Program-made: the position numbers and the translations under genes
Part shown: piece by piece, positions 33,815 through 41,754 of the stretch
Layout: every line of letters starts with the position of its first letter
Position numbering within the stretch: position 1 is the stretch's first letter
The notes under the pieces: generated by a model
Seen by the model: only the letters and a program-made list of their open reading frames with translations
The model's database searches: none
What the model was told of the DNA's origin: nothing
Source of the DNA: Amorphoplanes digitatis
GTDB taxonomy: Bacteria; Actinomycetota; Actinomycetes; Mycobacteriales; Micromonosporaceae
Assembly (NCBI RefSeq): GCF_014205335.1
Contig: NZ_JACHNH010000001.1
Location: 4,706,501-4,770,500, forward strand
Direction of reading: 5' to 3'
Length of the DNA stretch: 64,000 bases

Positions 33815-33904
33815 CACCCAGGTGTTGTGCCGGCTCTTGACCTTGAAGCTGATCAGGCCCGCGAGGAAGCCCACCAGGAGTGCGCTCGTCGCCGTTATCG
33901 CCAC
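33776..33904 (-). CDS. Small single-TM membrane protein (42 aa)
   Basis: GTG at 33904 follows a near-perfect Shine-Dalgarno, GGAGGTGA, at nine bases. The peptide reads VAITATSALLVGFLAGLISF, then KVKSRHNTWV and a short basic tail: one TM helix with a positive stop-transfer end. I associate this pattern (LLVGFLAGLISFKVKSR) with short actinobacterial proteins that usually continue into a WCPxCG zinc-knuckle-like end; here HNTWVSG replaces it. It overlaps the end of the convergent 341-aa gene. Confidence 0.55.
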   Translation of the reverse strand: MAITATSALLVGFLAGLISFKVKSRHNTWVSGLRFRARAGGA

Positions 33905-34319
33905 CACTGGGGTTCACCTCCGCGCACGAGGTGGTTCGTGGTCATCGCCATGTCCTGCCTTCCGTGATGAGCGAGGGCACACCTACCTGCGACGTACTGT
34001 CACGGTGGCCCCGACTGCCCGCTGGTTGCCGCGGTGCGGCGGGACCGCATGCCCGGTCTCGATTCAGGGGTGGCGGCCGGTGTGGCGCGGTGGTCGCCGT
34101 GGGCTTCGCTGCTGTTCACCAGGTGTTGAGGTCACAGCGTGGCGGTCCGGTGACGCGGAATGAAGGCGACAGGCGTCAGCCGCTGTCAGCCGACGCGGCA
34201 GGTGTCGGAGTACAACCCGGAAGGTCCACGGCTGCTGTGCGCCGGGTGGCCGAGGCGCTCGGGTTCAGCGAGCTGGGCTCGCAGCTGAGCATTCGGCTCA
34301 CGCCCTAGGCTGGGCAGTT
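33905..34319. other. Region of 415 bases without a convincing gene
   Basis: Minus-strand bases next to 33904 form the SD and promoter region of the small membrane ORF. The rest lacks a frame with good codon usage, except that the last ~80 bases (34225-34308, plus strand) read as TAAVRRVAEALGFSELGSQL, then SIRLTP and stop. That looks like the C-terminus of a lost protein. Nothing else is recognised. Confidence 0.4.
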
Positions 34320-35327
34320 GTGGATGACCTTGAGCATGCCCGGCGGCTCATCGCCGAACTCGGCGAGAGCTTCTGCCTGACTTTCGTCAAGGACGCCGGG
34401 CCGGGCGAGGCGCTGGCGCGGATGGGCGGCTGCCCGGACACCCTGCGGGAGCGTGGGCCCGGCGAGCTGTCCGGCCCGGCGACCGCCGCCGCGGTCCCCC
34501 TCGGCGCCTGGACCGTGGTGATCGAGCCCGGTGGCGGCCTCGGCGCCGATCACGCGCTGCTGGAGACGGCCTCGCGCGGCTCCGCGGCGGTCTCGGTGCT
34601 GCGCGGCGAGCAGTCCACCGCGCACTTCGGTTACGCCGTCGACGGGACGACGGTCGCTGGCTTCGACCCCGGCTATCCGACCGAGGAGACGATCTGGGGC
34701 GCCGACCCGGGCATGCTGCGCCACCTGATGGACGCGCTGGGGCTGCGGCCGCCGTCCGACGACACCGAGACGACGTGGCAGGACGCCGAGGCCCGGGCGA
34801 TCGTGCTGGCGCAGCGGATCACCGGCGTCCGGGTGCCGGAGGCGCCGCTGGGCGCCGCCCGGCTCTCGGCGCGGCTCGAGCCCTGGTTCGTCACCCCCGC
34901 CCGGCCCGGCGACCTGCTGCGCGCCGGGCGGCGCGCCCCGCACGCGGCGGACCTGGTCGCCGCCGCGGAGGCGGCCGCGCCCGGCGTCCAGCGGGCGGTC
35001 GCGGTGGCGGAGGTACGCCGGCAGGCGGCCGCGCTCGGCGTCGCGGACGCGCCCGGCCTGACCGAGGCGCTCGACGCCGCCGCGACCGGCGCCGGCACCG
35101 GCGTCGCCGCCGACTCGCCCCTGGGGCTGCGGGTCCGGGACTGGCTGGCGGCGCCCGGCGACGACGGGCTCGGCTGGTTCGTCATGAGCCTGCGGGGCGT
35201 GCTGGGCGCCGACCCGCGGGTGGCCGTGCTCGCCGCCCTGCGGCCGCTCGCCACGGGCCCGGCCGCCCTGGCCGACGACGCGGCCCGGGAGTCGGCCCTG
35301 CGCGACCTACGCGGTCAGGACCGCTGA
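34320..35327 (+). CDS. DUF6461 domain-containing protein (335 aa)
   Basis: Soluble protein whose N-terminal ~130 residues (EHARRLIAELGESFCLTFVK, WTVVIEPGGGLGADHALLE, AHFGYAVDGTTVAGFDPGYP) match the actinobacterial DUF6461 family. The remainder is an Ala-rich helical part (ADLVAAAEAAAPGVQRAVAV) with an ending that resembles repeat-type helical arrays. Start GTG at 34320, without a clear Shine-Dalgarno. Its 3' end overlaps the convergent serine hydrolase gene by 21 bases. Function unknown. Confidence 0.72.
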   Translation: MDDLEHARRLIAELGESFCLTFVKDAGPGEALARMGGCPDTLRERGPGELSGPATAAAVPLGAWTVVIEPGGGLGADHALLETASRGSAAVSVLRGEQSTAHFGYAVDGTTVAGFDPGYPTEETIWGADPGMLRHLMDALGLRPPSDDTETTWQDAEARAIVLAQRITGVRVPEAPLGAARLSARLEPWFVTPARPGDLLRAGRRAPHAADLVAAAEAAAPGVQRAVAVAEVRRQAAALGVADAPGLTEALDAAATGAGTGVAADSPLGLRVRDWLAAPGDDGLGWFVMSLRGVLGADPRVAVLAALRPLATGPAALADDAARESALRDLRGQDR

Positions 35328-36515
35328 CCTCGCGGAGAGGTGCTCCGCGATCCGGCTCAGCGCGGTGATGGTCTCGCGGTCACGTGGCTCGTCGTCCTCG
35401 GTCGGCCAGGCGCTGGTCTTGACGATCACGACGTCGGCCACCGGGTCGACGAAGAGGTACTGGCCGTGCACCCCGAGGCCGGCGAAGGCACGGTGGTCGC
35501 CGGCGAGGGTCCACCACTGGCCGGCGTACCCGTAGTGGTCGTAGCCGCTGGGGCCCAGCGCGCCGACGGCCAGGTGCGGGACGTTGCGGACGGCGGTGCG
35601 GCGCACCCAGGACCGGGGCACGATCTGCTCGCCGGCGATCCGGCCCTCGTGCGACATGATCAGCCCGAGGCGGGCCACGTCGCGGGCGGTCGCGTTGAGC
35701 GAGCCGCCGCCGATCGCCGTCCGCGGCCGGGACCGGGAGAGCCAGTAGTACGCGTCGCGGTCGGCGCCGATGCGGCTCCACAGCCGCTCGGCGGCGTACC
35801 GGGCCAGGGTGCGGCCGGTGGCCGCCTCGAGCACCCAGCCGAGAAGCTGCGAGTCGAGGGTCGAGTAGTTGAAGCGCGCGCCCGGCAGTGCGGTGCGGCG
35901 TGCGCCGCGCAGCACGTCGAGGACGGTGCCGCGGCCCAGGCAGGCCGCCTCGAAGCGCTTGATGTCCGCGCCGGGCACGTCCCACTTCTCCAGGCCGCCG
36001 ACGCCGCTGGACATGTCGAGCAGGTCGGCCAGGGTGGTGCCGTCGTAGGCCGTGCCGGCGAAGTCGGGCCGGTAGTCGGTGACCGGGTCGTCGAGGCCGC
36101 CGATGGCGCCCTCGGCCAGGGCGATGCCGATGAGCATCGAGGTGACCGACTTCGACAGCGAGAAGAGCTGAAACCGGGCGCGCGGCCCGGCGAAGGTACC
36201 CGGGTAGGTCTCGTGCACGAGCTCGCCGCGGTGCAGCACGACGAACGCCGTGGTGAACGTCCGGCGGTGCAGATCCGGCAGGGTGTACTCGCGGCCGTCG
36301 AACCGGTAGGTCAGCGCGAGGGGCCGTGACCGGCCCGCCAGTGGAAACCGGAACCCACCCCGCGACACCCGCTCGGTGGGCAGCAGCCGGTTCATGTGGG
36401 TGAAAGTCCACTCGTTGAACGGGCGGCGCATGATCAGGTCGCCCTGGCGCTCCCACCAGGACTTTCCCGTGGTCAGGGCGTCCCGGTAGAGATACTGGTC
36501 GGTCACGTCGGCCAT
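35307..36515 (-). CDS. Serine hydrolase, beta-lactamase/DD-peptidase (class C) fold (402 aa)
   Basis: S-x-x-K nucleophile motif in FQLFSLSKSVTSMLIGIALA, Tyr motif in ARFNYSTLDSQLLGWVLEAA, and a C-terminal HGQYLFVDPVADVVIVKTSA replacing KTG. No signal peptide, so it is probably cytoplasmic, like the esterase or amidase members of the family. ATG at 36515 (MADVTDQYLY) is chosen over the upstream extension to 36587. Downstream of S15 but separated from it by a terminator hairpin. Confidence 0.85.
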   Translation of the reverse strand: MADVTDQYLYRDALTTGKSWWERQGDLIMRRPFNEWTFTHMNRLLPTERVSRGGFRFPLAGRSRPLALTYRFDGREYTLPDLHRRTFTTAFVVLHRGELVHETYPGTFAGPRARFQLFSLSKSVTSMLIGIALAEGAIGGLDDPVTDYRPDFAGTAYDGTTLADLLDMSSGVGGLEKWDVPGADIKRFEAACLGRGTVLDVLRGARRTALPGARFNYSTLDSQLLGWVLEAATGRTLARYAAERLWSRIGADRDAYYWLSRSRPRTAIGGGSLNATARDVARLGLIMSHEGRIAGEQIVPRSWVRRTAVRNVPHLAVGALGPSGYDHYGYAGQWWTLAGDHRAFAGLGVHGQYLFVDPVADVVIVKTSAWPTEDDEPRDRETITALSRIAEHLSARSAVLTA

Positions 36516-36648
36516 GAAGGTCCCCGTCGTCCTCGTCGATCCGGTGCACGTCGTGTGCGTGGTGCGAGACGTCTCGGAAGAGTTCACGCAGCGCGGGCCC
36601 GGACGGTTCGACGGCGAGGGCGAAAAGATCGACCCAGATCGCTGAAGG

Positions 36649-36674
36649 CCCCACGGGACGCCTGTCCCGTGGGG
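36649..36674 (-). terminator. Hairpin terminator behind the S15 peptidase gene
   Basis: Arms CCCCACGGGAC (36649-36659) and GTCCCGTGGGG (36664-36674) pair perfectly over 11 bases with a 4-base loop, starting 8 bases after the S15 stop codon on the minus strand. Confidence 0.78.
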
Positions 36675-36681
36675 CGCGAGC

Positions 36682-38526
36682 TCAGCGGGAGAGCGGCAGC
36701 ACGACCCGGGAGACGCCCAGCCGCACGCCGACCTCGGTGCCGGCCGGGTACCTCAGGGTGTGGTCCCGGTCGGTGGAGATGAGCACCAGGCCGATCCGGT
36801 GACCGGCCGCGAAGACGTGGTCCTGCGTCTGGAGGTCCCAGGTGAACGTGTACGTCTTCCCGGCACGCACGGGCGTGCTGTGCGCGGCGGAGCGCCGGTT
36901 GCGCACGTCGAGCCAGCCGCGGGTGACGATCTCGGAGGAGGTCTGCGCGGTGACGTACTCCCGGCGGTTGAAGCAGCCCGGATCACCGGGGATGCCGGGG
37001 CCGACGCAGTCCTGCACCGACAGCGACCGCACCCCGGCGTAGCGGTCCGCGACGCCGTAGTCGACGAGCAGCGCGGTCAGGTAGGGCGACGCGCCGTCCA
37101 GGTCGGCGCGGACGGTCACCCGGGGCGTGCCGGACAGCCGGGTCTCGGCGGCGAGCGGCTCGGACAGGTACGCCAGCCGGTTCGGGTCGGCGCTCGTCTC
37201 GTCGTCGGCGAGCTCACCCGCGGTCTGCGCCGGGTCGTCGACGAAGGACTGCCGGACGCCGGCCGCGGACGGCCGCGGCGCCAGGCCGGACCCGCCCAGG
37301 AACATCGCGGTGGGCCGCGTGCCCGACGGCGGCCAGGTGCGGGAGGTACGCCACACGTTCGGCGCGACCTCGACGTCGGCCATCGGCTCGCGCATGACGC
37401 CAGTGTCGATCTTGTACAGCCACTGATCGAACCAGCGGTGCAGGGTGCTCAGCCACTCGGCGCGGCGTACGTTGAACGGGTCGTTGTGCCCGGCCTGGTG
37501 CAGCCAGATCTTGCGCGGCACGTGCCGGCGGGCCAGCGCGTCCCACCACTGCCCGGCCTGGATCGTCCGGACGTTGTCGTCGTGCAGGCCGTGCACCAGC
37601 AGCACGCTGGCGCGCACCTTGTCCACGTCGCGCAGGTAGTCGCGCTCGGCCCAGTAGCGGCTGTAGTCGCCGGTGACCCGGTCCTGTTCGCGCTCCAGGT
37701 CCGCCATCACGCCGGCGCAGACCTCCGGGTTCGCGCGGGTCAGCACCGCCTTGGCGAGCACGTCGGTGTCCTCGCCCTGGAAGCCACCGGGCGCCACCAC
37801 CCCGCCGTTGGCCCGGTAGTAGTCGTACCAGCTCGAGATCGCGGCGATGGGCACGATCGTCTCCAGCCCGCGCACGCCGGTCGCGGCGACCGCGTTCGGC
37901 AGGGTGCCGTTGTAGGAGACGCCGATCATGCCGGTGCGCCCGGTCGACCAGTCGGCCCGCACCGGTGCGCCGGCGGCGTCGAAGCCCGGCGCGCGACCGT
38001 TGAACCAGTCCACGACGGCCTTCATGCCGAGGGTCTCGTTGCGCCCGCCCGAGGTCGGGCAGCCGTCGGAGCCGCCGCTGCCGAGGCTGTCGGCGAAGAC
38101 CACCGCGTAGCCGCGCGGCACGAAGTAGTTGTCGAGGTAGCCGGCGAAGAAGATGGACTCGGCCGCGCGGTCGGCGCCGGGCTCGGCGGCGCGCCGGGCG
38201 GCGGCCGCGCCGCGGTCGATGTCGTCGTGGTTCGGTACGTCGTTGAGCCCGGCGTAGTAGGGGCTGGCCTGGAAGATCACCGGCACCTTGGCATCGGTGC
38301 GGGGCCGGATGATGCGGACGGCGACCCGGTCGGGCCTGCCGTCGGCGTCGCTGTCGACCCCGGTCTGCACCCAGACCTGCTCGCGGATGGCCTGCGCGTA
38401 GTCGTGGACCGGTTCGGTGCCGCTGGCGACCGGGGCGGCCTGCGCCACCGCGGCTGTCGCCAGGACCGTGAGGGCGGCGGTGGTGATGGCGGCGAGGGTG
38501 TGCGCCACACTTCGGACGGATCGCAT
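36682..38526 (-). CDS. Secreted Xaa-Pro dipeptidyl-peptidase (S15) family protein (614 aa)
   Basis: Signal peptide MRSVRSVAHTLAAITTAALT, then VLATAAVAQA. Catalytic domain with DNYFVPRGYAVVFADSLGSG, nucleophile elbow GVSYNGT, Asp in VLLVHGLHDDNV and His in WLHQAGHNDPFN. The C-terminal beta-sandwich (about residues 400-614; AAGHRIGLVLISTDRDHTLR) is the X-Pro DPP C-terminal domain. It should release dipeptides ending in Pro from secreted peptides. It starts 39 bases after a small conserved gene in the same direction. Confidence 0.9.
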   Translation of the reverse strand: MRSVRSVAHTLAAITTAALTVLATAAVAQAAPVASGTEPVHDYAQAIREQVWVQTGVDSDADGRPDRVAVRIIRPRTDAKVPVIFQASPYYAGLNDVPNHDDIDRGAAAARRAAEPGADRAAESIFFAGYLDNYFVPRGYAVVFADSLGSGGSDGCPTSGGRNETLGMKAVVDWFNGRAPGFDAAGAPVRADWSTGRTGMIGVSYNGTLPNAVAATGVRGLETIVPIAAISSWYDYYRANGGVVAPGGFQGEDTDVLAKAVLTRANPEVCAGVMADLEREQDRVTGDYSRYWAERDYLRDVDKVRASVLLVHGLHDDNVRTIQAGQWWDALARRHVPRKIWLHQAGHNDPFNVRRAEWLSTLHRWFDQWLYKIDTGVMREPMADVEVAPNVWRTSRTWPPSGTRPTAMFLGGSGLAPRPSAAGVRQSFVDDPAQTAGELADDETSADPNRLAYLSEPLAAETRLSGTPRVTVRADLDGASPYLTALLVDYGVADRYAGVRSLSVQDCVGPGIPGDPGCFNRREYVTAQTSSEIVTRGWLDVRNRRSAAHSTPVRAGKTYTFTWDLQTQDHVFAAGHRIGLVLISTDRDHTLRYPAGTEVGVRLGVSRVVLPLSR

Positions 38527-38565
38527 CCGGCGACCCTATCGCCTGCCATCGATGTGCGGGACCGG

Positions 38566-38880
38566 CTACGCGACCTGGGTCTCGGGCAGGAACGCCGCGA
38601 TGAGCGGACCGCGCGACCGGCGTGGACCCGACCGGCGGCGTCTCGGATAGTTGGCGGCGACCACGCTCCGCGCCCAGCGCATGCGCTGGGCGGCGGCCTC
38701 CGGGTTGTCGCCGTAGCCGTATGCCATCTGTGCGGCGCAGCCGCGCACTCCCCCGTGGACGCGGACGGCGTCCTGGATCGCGCGCTCGGCGTCGGCCGAG
38801 GTGGGCTCGGAGCCGGTGGGCAGGTCGCTGGTGAACAGGGCCTCCGCACGGGCGGCCATGATGATGTCGACGCTTCGCAT
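38566..38880 (-). CDS. Conserved small hypothetical protein (104 aa)
   Basis: Soluble, mainly helical protein (MRSVDIIMAARAEALFTSDL, DAERAIQDAVRVHGGVRGCA, AAQMAYGYGDNPEAAAQRMR) with a basic C-terminal half. I know similar short proteins only as uncharacterised actinobacterial families. SD AAGGAG stands seven bases before the ATG and a TATAAC box farther upstream. The S15 gene follows 39 bases later and may share the transcript. Confidence 0.7.
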   Translation of the reverse strand: MRSVDIIMAARAEALFTSDLPTGSEPTSADAERAIQDAVRVHGGVRGCAAQMAYGYGDNPEAAAQRMRWARSVVAANYPRRRRSGPRRSRGPLIAAFLPETQVA

Positions 38881-38901
38881 CGTGCAACTCCTTGGCGGGT
38901 C

Positions 38902-38934
38902 GGGTTATACCTCGAGGATGAGACCGCCGCGCAA
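38902..38934 (-). promoter_or_regulatory. Candidate promoter of the 104-aa gene
   Basis: On the minus strand TTGCGC is followed after about 19 bases by TATAAC, roughly 25 bases before the ATG at 38880. The spacing is slightly long for a housekeeping promoter; this is a visual match only. Confidence 0.35.
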
Positions 38935-39002
38935 GGAAGTCCTCCGGTTTCCTCCCTGACCCGGACCCCGGTTCTGGGACCCGCGTCTCAGGGGTGCCGC
39001 CC

Positions 39003-39127
39003 CTACGTGGGACGAACGGCGCGCTCGGTGTCACCGACGATGGCATCGACCATCCGCGGCCAGGCGGCCCGTGGCAGATCGTGGCCCATTCCCGGGATAA
39101 CGAGCAGCTCGGCGCGCTGACGGCGAT
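39003..39127 (-). pseudogene. Decayed 3'-terminal fragment of an alpha/beta-hydrolase gene
   Basis: The frame encodes RAELLVIPGMGHDLPRAAWP, then RMVDAIVGDTERAVRPT and stop. This is nearly identical to the last 35 residues of the complete hydrolase encoded at 46269-47147 (GAELLVIPGMGHDLPRAAWP, then RIVDAIVGNTERAVAR). Upstream of it, GCTGACGGCGATGAGC also resembles bases of the intact gene about 35 positions farther on, so the fragment carries an internal deletion as well. The two copies have the same orientation and flank a 7-kb glycan operon. Confidence 0.8.
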
Positions 39128-39133
39128 GAGCTG

Positions 39134-39664
39134 TCAGTCGTCGCAGGCGATCTTGTTGCCGTCGCTGTCGAGTTTCTGACGGTCCTCGCCGACCACGCGG
39201 AGCCGCTCGAAGCCGTGCCCGGCGAGCCACGCGCACCGGTCCGTCGTGCCGTCCGGGAACGTCCACGGCACGCACTGGGTGATCGTGCCGTAGTTGTGGT
39301 CGCAACCGTCGACGTTGGCCGGCACGTGGTGGGTGGCCGTCGGCGAGGGCAGCGGCCGCTGTGGGCGTACCCCCGGCTGTTGCGCGAAGGTCTGCACGAA
39401 CGGCCCGGCGGTGGCCGAGGTGGCCGGTGAGCGCGGCGCCGGTGTCGTCGGAGACGGCGGCGGCGCCGCGGCGGCGCCGGACGTCGTCGCCGGCGCCGGC
39501 GCCGCCGGGGTCGCGGACAGCGGCCAGGTGGTGTCGGTCGGCCGGGGCGCGGCCGCGCCCGCCGGGTGGGCGTCCTGCCCGCCCGGCGCCGCGAGGAGCC
39601 AGACCGCGGCGGCCAGGACGCCGGCCGCGCCCAGGACCGCGGCGGCGTGGCGTTTCGGAGTCAC
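39134..39664 (-). CDS. Secreted small protein with an excalibur-like calcium-binding C-terminus (176 aa)
   Basis: N-terminal TM or signal (KRHAAAVLGAAGVLAAAVWL), a ~90-residue linker rich in Pro, Ala, Thr and Ser, then a conserved Cys-rich module (VDGCDHNYGTITQCVPWTFP, then TDRCAWLAGHGF) ending in KLDSDGNKIACDD. The final DSDGNKIACD resembles the excalibur D-x-D-x-D-G-x-x-C loop. The linker looks wall-spanning. The GTG start overlaps the copper-oxidase stop by four bases, so it is the last gene of the glycan operon. Confidence 0.75.
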   Translation of the reverse strand: MTPKRHAAAVLGAAGVLAAAVWLLAAPGGQDAHPAGAAAPRPTDTTWPLSATPAAPAPATTSGAAAAPPPSPTTPAPRSPATSATAGPFVQTFAQQPGVRPQRPLPSPTATHHVPANVDGCDHNYGTITQCVPWTFPDGTTDRCAWLAGHGFERLRVVGEDRQKLDSDGNKIACDD

Positions 39665-41754
39665 TTGACCTGGACCCACTGCGCGACCGACGGCACGCCG
39701 TTGGTGCCGACCACGAAGAGCATGTACCAGCCGGGCGGCGCCAGGTTCGGGTTGCTCGTCAGGTTCAGCCCGATGGTGTTGCCGTTGACGGTCATCGGCA
39801 GGTCGATGTAGCGCTGGTTCGGATCGCTGGAGTGGGTGACGGCCTCCGGGCGGATCAGGGACGCCTTGAGGATCGGGCCGTCCACGGTGATCTGCTTGCT
39901 GGTCCCGTACGCCCACTGCTGCCCGGCCACGCTCAGGATCTGCGGGCGGCCGCCCTTGAACAGGTACGGCGGCGAGTAGACCGAGATCCGCATCTCGAAC
40001 GTGCCGTTGCCGGGGTTGTCGCCGACGGCCATCACCCGCCCGTCGGGCAGCAGGAACGCCGACGAGTGGTAGGTGCGCGGCACCGGGTCGGTCGCCATCC
40101 CCGGGGTGAACGTGTCCGTCGCCGGGTCGAACATCGACGCCTCGTACACCGGGTCGGCCCGGTTGTGCAGGCCGCCGCCGGTCTCGAAGACCTTGCCGTC
40201 GGGCAGCAGCACCGCGGAGACGTACATCTTGCCCTGCGCGGCCGTCTGCGGCACGCCGCCGGTCAGCGTGCCGGTCGGCAGCTGCGGGCCGGGCCGGTAG
40301 ACCGGGGTGGCCTGCTTGAGGTCGATCAGGTCGGTGAGCCGGTTGGCGTCCGGGTTGGTGTCGATGTTGCCGCCGCCGAGGGTCAGCACCCGCTGGTCCT
40401 GCGCCGGCGGCAGCAGCACGCTCATCGACTGGTCGCGCTCGTCCTTGGCGCGCAGGCCGGTCACGGGGGTGATGGTGTTCGCGCCGTAGTCGTAGATGGA
40501 CGCGCCGGTTCCGGGCAGGCCGTTGCCGAAGACGTGGCTGCCCGTGTAGAAGAGCCGGCCGTCCTGCATGAGGATCATCGACGGGTACAGGCCCCAGAAG
40601 CTCCAGGTCTGGTTGGCCTCGCCGAGCGGGAGCCAGCGCTGGTCGGAGCTGTCGAAGTACTGCGTCGCGACGGTGCCGGACGAGTCCTCGCCGAGGCCGC
40701 CGAGGGAGACGACGTCGCCGTTGCCCAGCACCGTCGCCGAGGGATACCAGGAGCCGCCCGACATGTCGTTGACCCTGGTGTACGCCATGGTGTCCGGGTC
40801 GAAGACGAACGAGTCGCGCAGCCCCTTGTAGCCGTGGCTGCCGTCGACCGCCGGATAGTCCTTGTTGCCGCCCATGATGAGCACCCGCCCGTCGGCGAGC
40901 TGGACGTGGCCGGAGCAGAACAGGTCCGCCGGGGTCGGCACGGCGGTGAAGGTGCCCGTCCGGGGCCGGTAGACGGCGGTGGTGAAGCTGCCGGCGGCGA
41001 ACGCGGCCGGGTCGTTGCCGGAGCCGGCGACGAGCAGCACGTCGCCGTTCTTGAGCACCACGGCGTGGATGCCGCGGACCGGCGACTCGAACGGCATGAC
41101 CTGCCAGGCGCCGGCGGTACAGGCCGGGCCGGCGCTGCACGAGGTGCCGGGCGCGGGCTGCGTCGCGTCGACCATCGAGTAGTCGTCGGTCTCCAGCGTG
41201 CCGGCGCCGTAGATGGTGACGCCCCAGACGATCTGGTCGGTGCCGGCGGGCACCGGCGGCGTGCGGACCGTCCGCGGGGTCCACGTGGTCGTGACGGCCA
41301 GCGTCGCGAGGTCGGTCCAGTAGACCCAGCCCTGCGCCACGTCGTGCCGGAACATCGTCATGACCGTGTTCGCGGTGGTGGTCTTGTACCAGGCCGTGAG
41401 GTCGTACTGGTGGCCCGGCGTCACGTTCGGCGCGCAGGACGGGTTCTCCAGCATCAGGGCCTTGCGGTCGCCGCTGCTGATCGCGCCGACGGTGACCTGC
41501 ATGGCGTTGGTGCCGCCGTGCGGCGCCGCGTGGGTCACCTCGAAGGTGTGCGTGCTGTCGCCCCAGCCGGACCGCTCCCAGCAGACCGGGAAGCCGTCGG
41601 CGGCGAGCACCTCGAGGCCGGGGTTGCTGAGCAGGTTGGCGCCCGCGAAGGAGCGGCCCGGCACGGCCAGCACGAGCAGCAGGGTCAGGACGACGACCTG
41701 GGCCGTCCGGATCCGGTCGCGCCGGCTGAAGAGCGGCAGGGCCGGGCGGTTCAC
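39661..41754 (-). CDS. Secreted copper radical oxidase, galactose-oxidase/GlxA-like, with N-terminal CBM-like domain (697 aa)
   Basis: After a signal or anchor (TAQVVVLTLLLVLAVPGRSF) come a jelly-roll carbohydrate-binding-like domain (about residues 38-197), a kelch propeller, and a C-terminal DUF1929 Ig-like domain. All copper and cofactor positions are present: Cys280 (DLFCSGH) and Tyr337 (GSWYPSA) for the Cys-Tyr cross-link, Tyr562 and His563 (PRTYHSS), His641 (VTHSSDP). It should oxidise primary alcohols of a glycan to aldehydes with H2O2 release. GlxA of Streptomyces works with the CslA glycan synthase at hyphal tips; here a GT2 gene lies in the same operon. Confidence 0.88.
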   Translation of the reverse strand: MNRPALPLFSRRDRIRTAQVVVLTLLLVLAVPGRSFAGANLLSNPGLEVLAADGFPVCWERSGWGDSTHTFEVTHAAPHGGTNAMQVTVGAISSGDRKALMLENPSCAPNVTPGHQYDLTAWYKTTTANTVMTMFRHDVAQGWVYWTDLATLAVTTTWTPRTVRTPPVPAGTDQIVWGVTIYGAGTLETDDYSMVDATQPAPGTSCSAGPACTAGAWQVMPFESPVRGIHAVVLKNGDVLLVAGSGNDPAAFAAGSFTTAVYRPRTGTFTAVPTPADLFCSGHVQLADGRVLIMGGNKDYPAVDGSHGYKGLRDSFVFDPDTMAYTRVNDMSGGSWYPSATVLGNGDVVSLGGLGEDSSGTVATQYFDSSDQRWLPLGEANQTWSFWGLYPSMILMQDGRLFYTGSHVFGNGLPGTGASIYDYGANTITPVTGLRAKDERDQSMSVLLPPAQDQRVLTLGGGNIDTNPDANRLTDLIDLKQATPVYRPGPQLPTGTLTGGVPQTAAQGKMYVSAVLLPDGKVFETGGGLHNRADPVYEASMFDPATDTFTPGMATDPVPRTYHSSAFLLPDGRVMAVGDNPGNGTFEMRISVYSPPYLFKGGRPQILSVAGQQWAYGTSKQITVDGPILKASLIRPEAVTHSSDPNQRYIDLPMTVNGNTIGLNLTSNPNLAPPGWYMLFVVGTNGVPSVAQWVQVK

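Noticed and set aside
36516..36654. Coding extension LFALAVEPSGPALRELFRDV upstream of the serine hydrolase
   Set aside because: It is in a different frame from the hydrolase, has no ribosome site and no recognisable family.
36760..39120. 786-residue plus-strand frame
   Set aside because: Antisense of the S15 peptidase; composition is Gly/Arg/His/Val-rich without any domain.
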